Below, in pieces: positions 5,435-7,844 of a stretch of 7,844 nt of DNA. Origin of the DNA: an uncultured Anaerolineaceae bacterium. GTDB taxonomy: Bacteria; Chloroflexota; Anaerolineae; Anaerolineales; Anaerolineaceae. The position numbers were made by a program, and so were the translations under genes. Every line of letters begins with the position of its first letter. The first letter of the stretch is position 1. The notes beneath the pieces were generated by a model, which worked only from the letters and a program-made list of their open reading frames with translations, made no database searches and was not told where the DNA came from. Location: NCBI GenBank assembly GCA_937890875.1, contig CALAEB010000071.1, positions 1-7,844 of the forward strand. Reading direction: 5' to 3'.

Positions 5435-6436
5435 ATGACAGTTACTTTACAGGATGTCGCTGAAGTCGCTGGTGTGAACCTCTCGACTGCGTCGAGGGCC
5501 CTGAGCGGGACTGGCAGAATCTCTCCGGAGACAAGGGCAAAGGTAAAAAAAATTGCGCAGGAGTTGGGCTACCAGCCAAATCAATCTGCACGGATTCTTG
5601 CGGGAAAAAAATCCAGGCTGATCAGTTTTGTGGTTCCTGAAATTGACAGCGGCTATTTTGCGAAATTGATTTATTTTGTGGAAATGAAGTTGCAGGAACG
5701 CGGATATTCCTTAATTATTGCCAATTCCCAGTTTATTGCCGAGAAAGAAGCGAAAGCGATTGAAACATTCGCCAATAATAACGTTGACGGGATCTTTATT
5801 GCCAGTTCGATTAATTTTGAAAATCATAAGATTATTCAAAAAGTTAAGGACGAGACGAACATCGCGGTGGTCCTGCTTGAGGCGCTTGCGAATCATGAAG
5901 ACTATAATTATGTCATGATTGACGATACCTGCGGCATGGAGAAATCAATCGAGTATCTGCTCGGAAAAGGGCACAAAAAGATTGGTTTTATCAGTGACCC
6001 GATTCTTGATCTTATTCGAAAACCCATGTACATTGAGGCGTTAAGGCGAAATAACCTTAACGAAAAGGATCATCCTTTGATTTCCCATCCGTCGCTGCGG
6101 TATGAACAAGCCGGCTATGAGGTTATGAATCGTTTCCTGGATATGCCGGATATGCCGACCGCGATTTTGGCGGGATATGACGATCTCGCGATTGGCGCGA
6201 TCCGGGCGATTGAGGATCGGGGCTTGCATGTGCCGGAAGATGTGGCAATTATTGGGAATGATGATATCCGGCAGGCCCCTTATTTGAACAAAAAGCTGAC
6301 GACATTATCCCCTCCTGTTGAGAAAATGGCTGAACTTGGCGTGGAGCTGATGCTGGGTGTCATTGAAAATAAGGATAAAGATGTTGTCCATCATATCGTC
6401 CTAAAACCGAACCTGATCATCAGAGAGACAACGTAA
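5435..6436 (+). CDS. LacI-family transcriptional regulator
   Basis: The 333-residue protein has the standard LacI/PurR plan. The N-terminal helix-turn-helix reads TLQDVAEVAGVNLSTASRAL (4-23), with Leu-Ser at the specificity positions of the recognition helix. A canonical hinge, NQSARILAGKKS (49-60), follows. The rest is the periplasmic-binding-like effector and dimer domain, with AIGAIRAIEDRGLHVPEDV (252-270) and LTTLSPPVEKMAELGVELM (288-306). Two usually conserved spots differ: IIGNDDI (272-278) has Asn where Phe is common, and AGYDD (246-250) lacks the usual Asn-Asp. Length is normal. ATG 5435 gives the typical N-terminus, although its ribosome site is weak. It lies downstream of the importer operon in the same direction, past the terminator, and is a strong candidate for its sugar-responsive repressor. 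The effector is unknown. Confidence 0.95.
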   Translation: MTVTLQDVAEVAGVNLSTASRALSGTGRISPETRAKVKKIAQELGYQPNQSARILAGKKSRLISFVVPEIDSGYFAKLIYFVEMKLQERGYSLIIANSQFIAEKEAKAIETFANNNVDGIFIASSINFENHKIIQKVKDETNIAVVLLEALANHEDYNYVMIDDTCGMEKSIEYLLGKGHKKIGFISDPILDLIRKPMYIEALRRNNLNEKDHPLISHPSLRYEQAGYEVMNRFLDMPDMPTAILAGYDDLAIGAIRAIEDRGLHVPEDVAIIGNDDIRQAPYLNKKLTTLSPPVEKMAELGVELMLGVIENKDKDVVHHIVLKPNLIIRETT

Positions 6437-6519
6437 AAGGCAATTGGATTGAGAGTAATAAAGATCTTGCTCTTATGCAACGTTTTGTATCATGAAATAC
6501 AGCAGTGCCAATGGATATA

Positions 6520-6554
6520 AGCGAAAAGCTTTGTGTAAAGCGGAAGCTTGCGCT
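6520..6554. terminator. Possible hairpin between the convergent LacI genes
   Basis: AGCG (6520-6523) pairs with CGCT (6551-6554), and AAGCTT (6526-6531) pairs with AAGCTT (6544-6549), with a small internal bulge and a 12-base loop. It lies between two tail-to-tail genes, where a bidirectional terminator is expected. No T-tract follows on either side, so the call is weak. Confidence 0.3.
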
Positions 6555-6614
6555 GGAAATACTGGCATGCAATTGTAAATGCAGCATCAGTGAAGAAACA
6601 GCTGGATTGTATTG

Positions 6615-7643
6615 TCATTCTCCAATCACTTTTCTGCTTGTGGATTCGCGTGTAATGATTTCCGTTCCAACGACAATATCCGTCCGGTAGTTGTCTTTGT
6701 TTTCCAGCAGATCGAAAAGTAATTTGGTCGCTAAACGGGCAACCTGCCTTTTGGCAGTGCTGACTGTGGTTAGCGCGGGTTCAGTATGAAGACCCCATTC
6801 TATATCATCAAATCCCACGATGCTTACATTTTCGGGAACCTGGATTCCGCGCTTCTGCAGCCCCTTCATGGCGCCGATAGCCAATTTATCGGTACAACCA
6901 AACACAGCTGAAAAATCCATATCTTTAAGGCTGTTTATTGCGTTTATTCCATCGTTAATACTCACCCCTGAACATTCGATTAAATGAGGCGTTAGCGGAG
7001 AATCGTACTTTTGTAATGTTTGGAAATAACCCTGATACCGGTCCTGAATACTTTTGTGACCAAGTGGACCCGCCAGGCAAAGGATATCTCTATGTCCTAT
7101 CGAAACCAGATACCGGGTTGCACTTTGTGCACCCTGAAAATTATCCGTGTTGACGGAGCTGAAACCATCAAAGCTGTTGTCAACCAGGACTGTAGGGACC
7201 CCGGTTTTTGCGATTCTTTCGAATAAATTGGGATCGATATCCGCGCCGACGATCATGTAGGCGGTTGGGTGGTTTGACTCAAAAATTGCAGTAAACTCTT
7301 GATTATCAGGATTTCTTTTATTGATTACATTAAATGAGACATTGAATTGATTTTGCTGTAACTCTTTGGTGATTTCCTGTGAAATCACTGAGTAAAACGG
7401 ATCCGTCAGGTAAGAATCATTGACTCGGATGGTCAGATTGATGGTTTGCGTCGCGGTTGGATTTTCTTCAGGTGTTTTCAGACGTTCAGGGCGGACTGTA
7501 GGCTGATACCCCATCTCTTCGATGACTTGGAGAATTTTGGATCGTAATTCCGCGCTGATTCCAGGCCTGTCATTGATTGCTTTGGAGACGGTTGAGACAG
7601 ACACATTCATTTTATCCGCGATATCTTTTAAAATAATCGACAT
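6615..7643 (-). CDS. Second LacI-family transcriptional regulator, unusual hinge
   Basis: From ATG 7643 the protein has 342 residues and the LacI/PurR layout. The helix-turn-helix reads LKDIADKMNVSVSTVSKAIN (5-24), with Val-Ser at the specificity positions. The effector domain carries DRYQGYFQTL (201-210), CTDKLAIGAMKGLQKRGI (250-267) and VGFDDIEWG (276-284), all close to consensus. The hinge is odd: after GYQP comes TVRPERLKTPEE instead of the usual NxxARxL pattern, with prolines at 52 and 58. The linker to the effector domain is about six residues longer than in the neighbouring LacI protein. AAGGGG (7647-7652) sits just upstream of ATG 7643. An in-frame ATG at 7835 would add 64 residues unlike any LacI N-terminus and is rejected. 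A LacI-type operator about 70 bp upstream suggests autoregulation. It converges on the other regulator. Confidence 0.95.
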   Translation of the reverse strand: MSIILKDIADKMNVSVSTVSKAINDRPGISAELRSKILQVIEEMGYQPTVRPERLKTPEENPTATQTINLTIRVNDSYLTDPFYSVISQEITKELQQNQFNVSFNVINKRNPDNQEFTAIFESNHPTAYMIVGADIDPNLFERIAKTGVPTVLVDNSFDGFSSVNTDNFQGAQSATRYLVSIGHRDILCLAGPLGHKSIQDRYQGYFQTLQKYDSPLTPHLIECSGVSINDGINAINSLKDMDFSAVFGCTDKLAIGAMKGLQKRGIQVPENVSIVGFDDIEWGLHTEPALTTVSTAKRQVARLATKLLFDLLENKDNYRTDIVVGTEIITRESTSRKVIGE

Positions 7644-7707
7644 TTTCCCCTTACCTGTTTTGAAAAATATTGGTAATTGTATCCCGACTTGGCGGTGAGA
7701 GCATACA

Positions 7708-7721
7708 AGAAAGCGTTTTAC
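7708..7721 (-). promoter_or_regulatory. LacI-family operator upstream of the second LacI gene
   Basis: Read on the minus strand, AAAACGCTTTCT (7719 to 7708) matches the inner twelve positions of the TGWAARCGYTWNCW consensus, with mismatches only at the outer two. The centre lies about 71 bp before the start codon at 7643. It is related to, but not the same as, the AAGCGCTT sites at the operon promoter. Autoregulation by the second LacI protein, or cross-regulation by the first, would explain it. A weaker similar core, TAGCGCTT, lies at 7797-7804. Confidence 0.5.
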
Positions 7722-7820
7722 AAAATTAAAGTTTTCCTGACTGAACTTTGAATCTTCACGCTTCGCTGCGAATCCCGGCAGTGAGATGCAGGATTTTAGC
7801 GCTTGAGATTCATTAAAAAC

Positions 7821-7844
7821 GGAGCATGCTTCCATGTATTTTTC
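7821..7844 (+). other. Possible start of a divergent gene at the window edge
   Basis: GGAG (7821-7824) is followed nine bases later by ATG 7834, with three complete codons (Met-Tyr-Phe) before the window ends. Spacing and strand fit a gene divergent from the second LacI gene, which could share its operator region. Only 11 coding bases are visible, so nothing can be said of its product. Confidence 0.3.

Noticed and set aside
6505..6690. 61-codon plus-strand open frame between the convergent regulators
   Set aside because: It runs into the 3' end of the minus-strand LacI gene, has no clear ribosome site at its start and carries no recognisable motif.
7793..7806. AGCGCT-centred sequence as a fourth LacI operator
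   Set aside because: Only about 10 of 14 consensus positions match and the palindrome breaks after three pairs. It is mentioned only as a weak neighbour of the better site at 7708-7721.
7644..7835. 64-residue N-terminal extension of the minus-strand LacI protein
   Set aside because: LacI proteins begin at the helix-turn-helix, the extension has no LacI-like content, and it would swallow the operator and promoter region.
1..7844. CRISPR array, tRNA, rRNA, insertion sequence, prophage or defence island
   Set aside because: No regularly spaced repeats, no tRNA-like cloverleaf, no transposase or integrase motifs and no nuclease, helicase or reverse-transcriptase motifs were seen on either strand.

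Overview
The window reads as ordinary bacterial chromosome carrying one complete sugar-import locus. Shine-Dalgarno sequences (AGGAGG-type), tight gene spacing and a sigma-70-like promoter all say bacterium. Coding DNA is of moderate GC and the intergenic stretches, especially 97-330, are AT-rich. The species cannot be named from this sequence. The substrate-binding protein has a plain signal peptide without a lipobox cysteine, which would fit a cell with an outer membrane and periplasm, but that is inference.

Layout. Positions 1-96 are the 3' end of an unrecognised gene. Positions 97-662 are a decayed stretch: AT-rich DNA followed by a broken XRE-family (HigA-like) antitoxin gene with a nonsense codon, a one-base frameshift and probably a small deletion. 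Positions 663-945 form a regulatory region with two near-palindromic LacI-family operators (758-773 and 901-914), a good promoter (863-890) and an 8-bp inverted repeat (829-855). From 946 to 5299 lies an apparent operon: an SGNH/GDSL-type hydrolase, then the permease, double ATPase and substrate-binding protein of a ribose-type (CUT2) ABC importer, closed by a hairpin terminator at 5319-5358. Two LacI-family regulators follow tail to tail: one on the plus strand (5435-6436) and one on the minus strand (6615-7643), whose upstream region holds a third LacI-type operator. The right edge may hold the first bases of a divergent gene.

How it works together (inference). The binding protein captures a sugar or sugar-like compound, the permease and ATPase import it, and the cytoplasmic SGNH hydrolase probably removes an acyl group or otherwise processes an esterified substrate. 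No sugar kinase, isomerase or glycosidase is present. One or both LacI proteins probably sense the imported compound and release the operators at the operon promoter. I found no CRISPR array, tRNA, rRNA, insertion sequence, prophage or defence system. The most interesting points are the operator layout at the operon promoter, the esterase-importer pairing, the unusual hinge of the second LacI protein and the decayed antitoxin locus.
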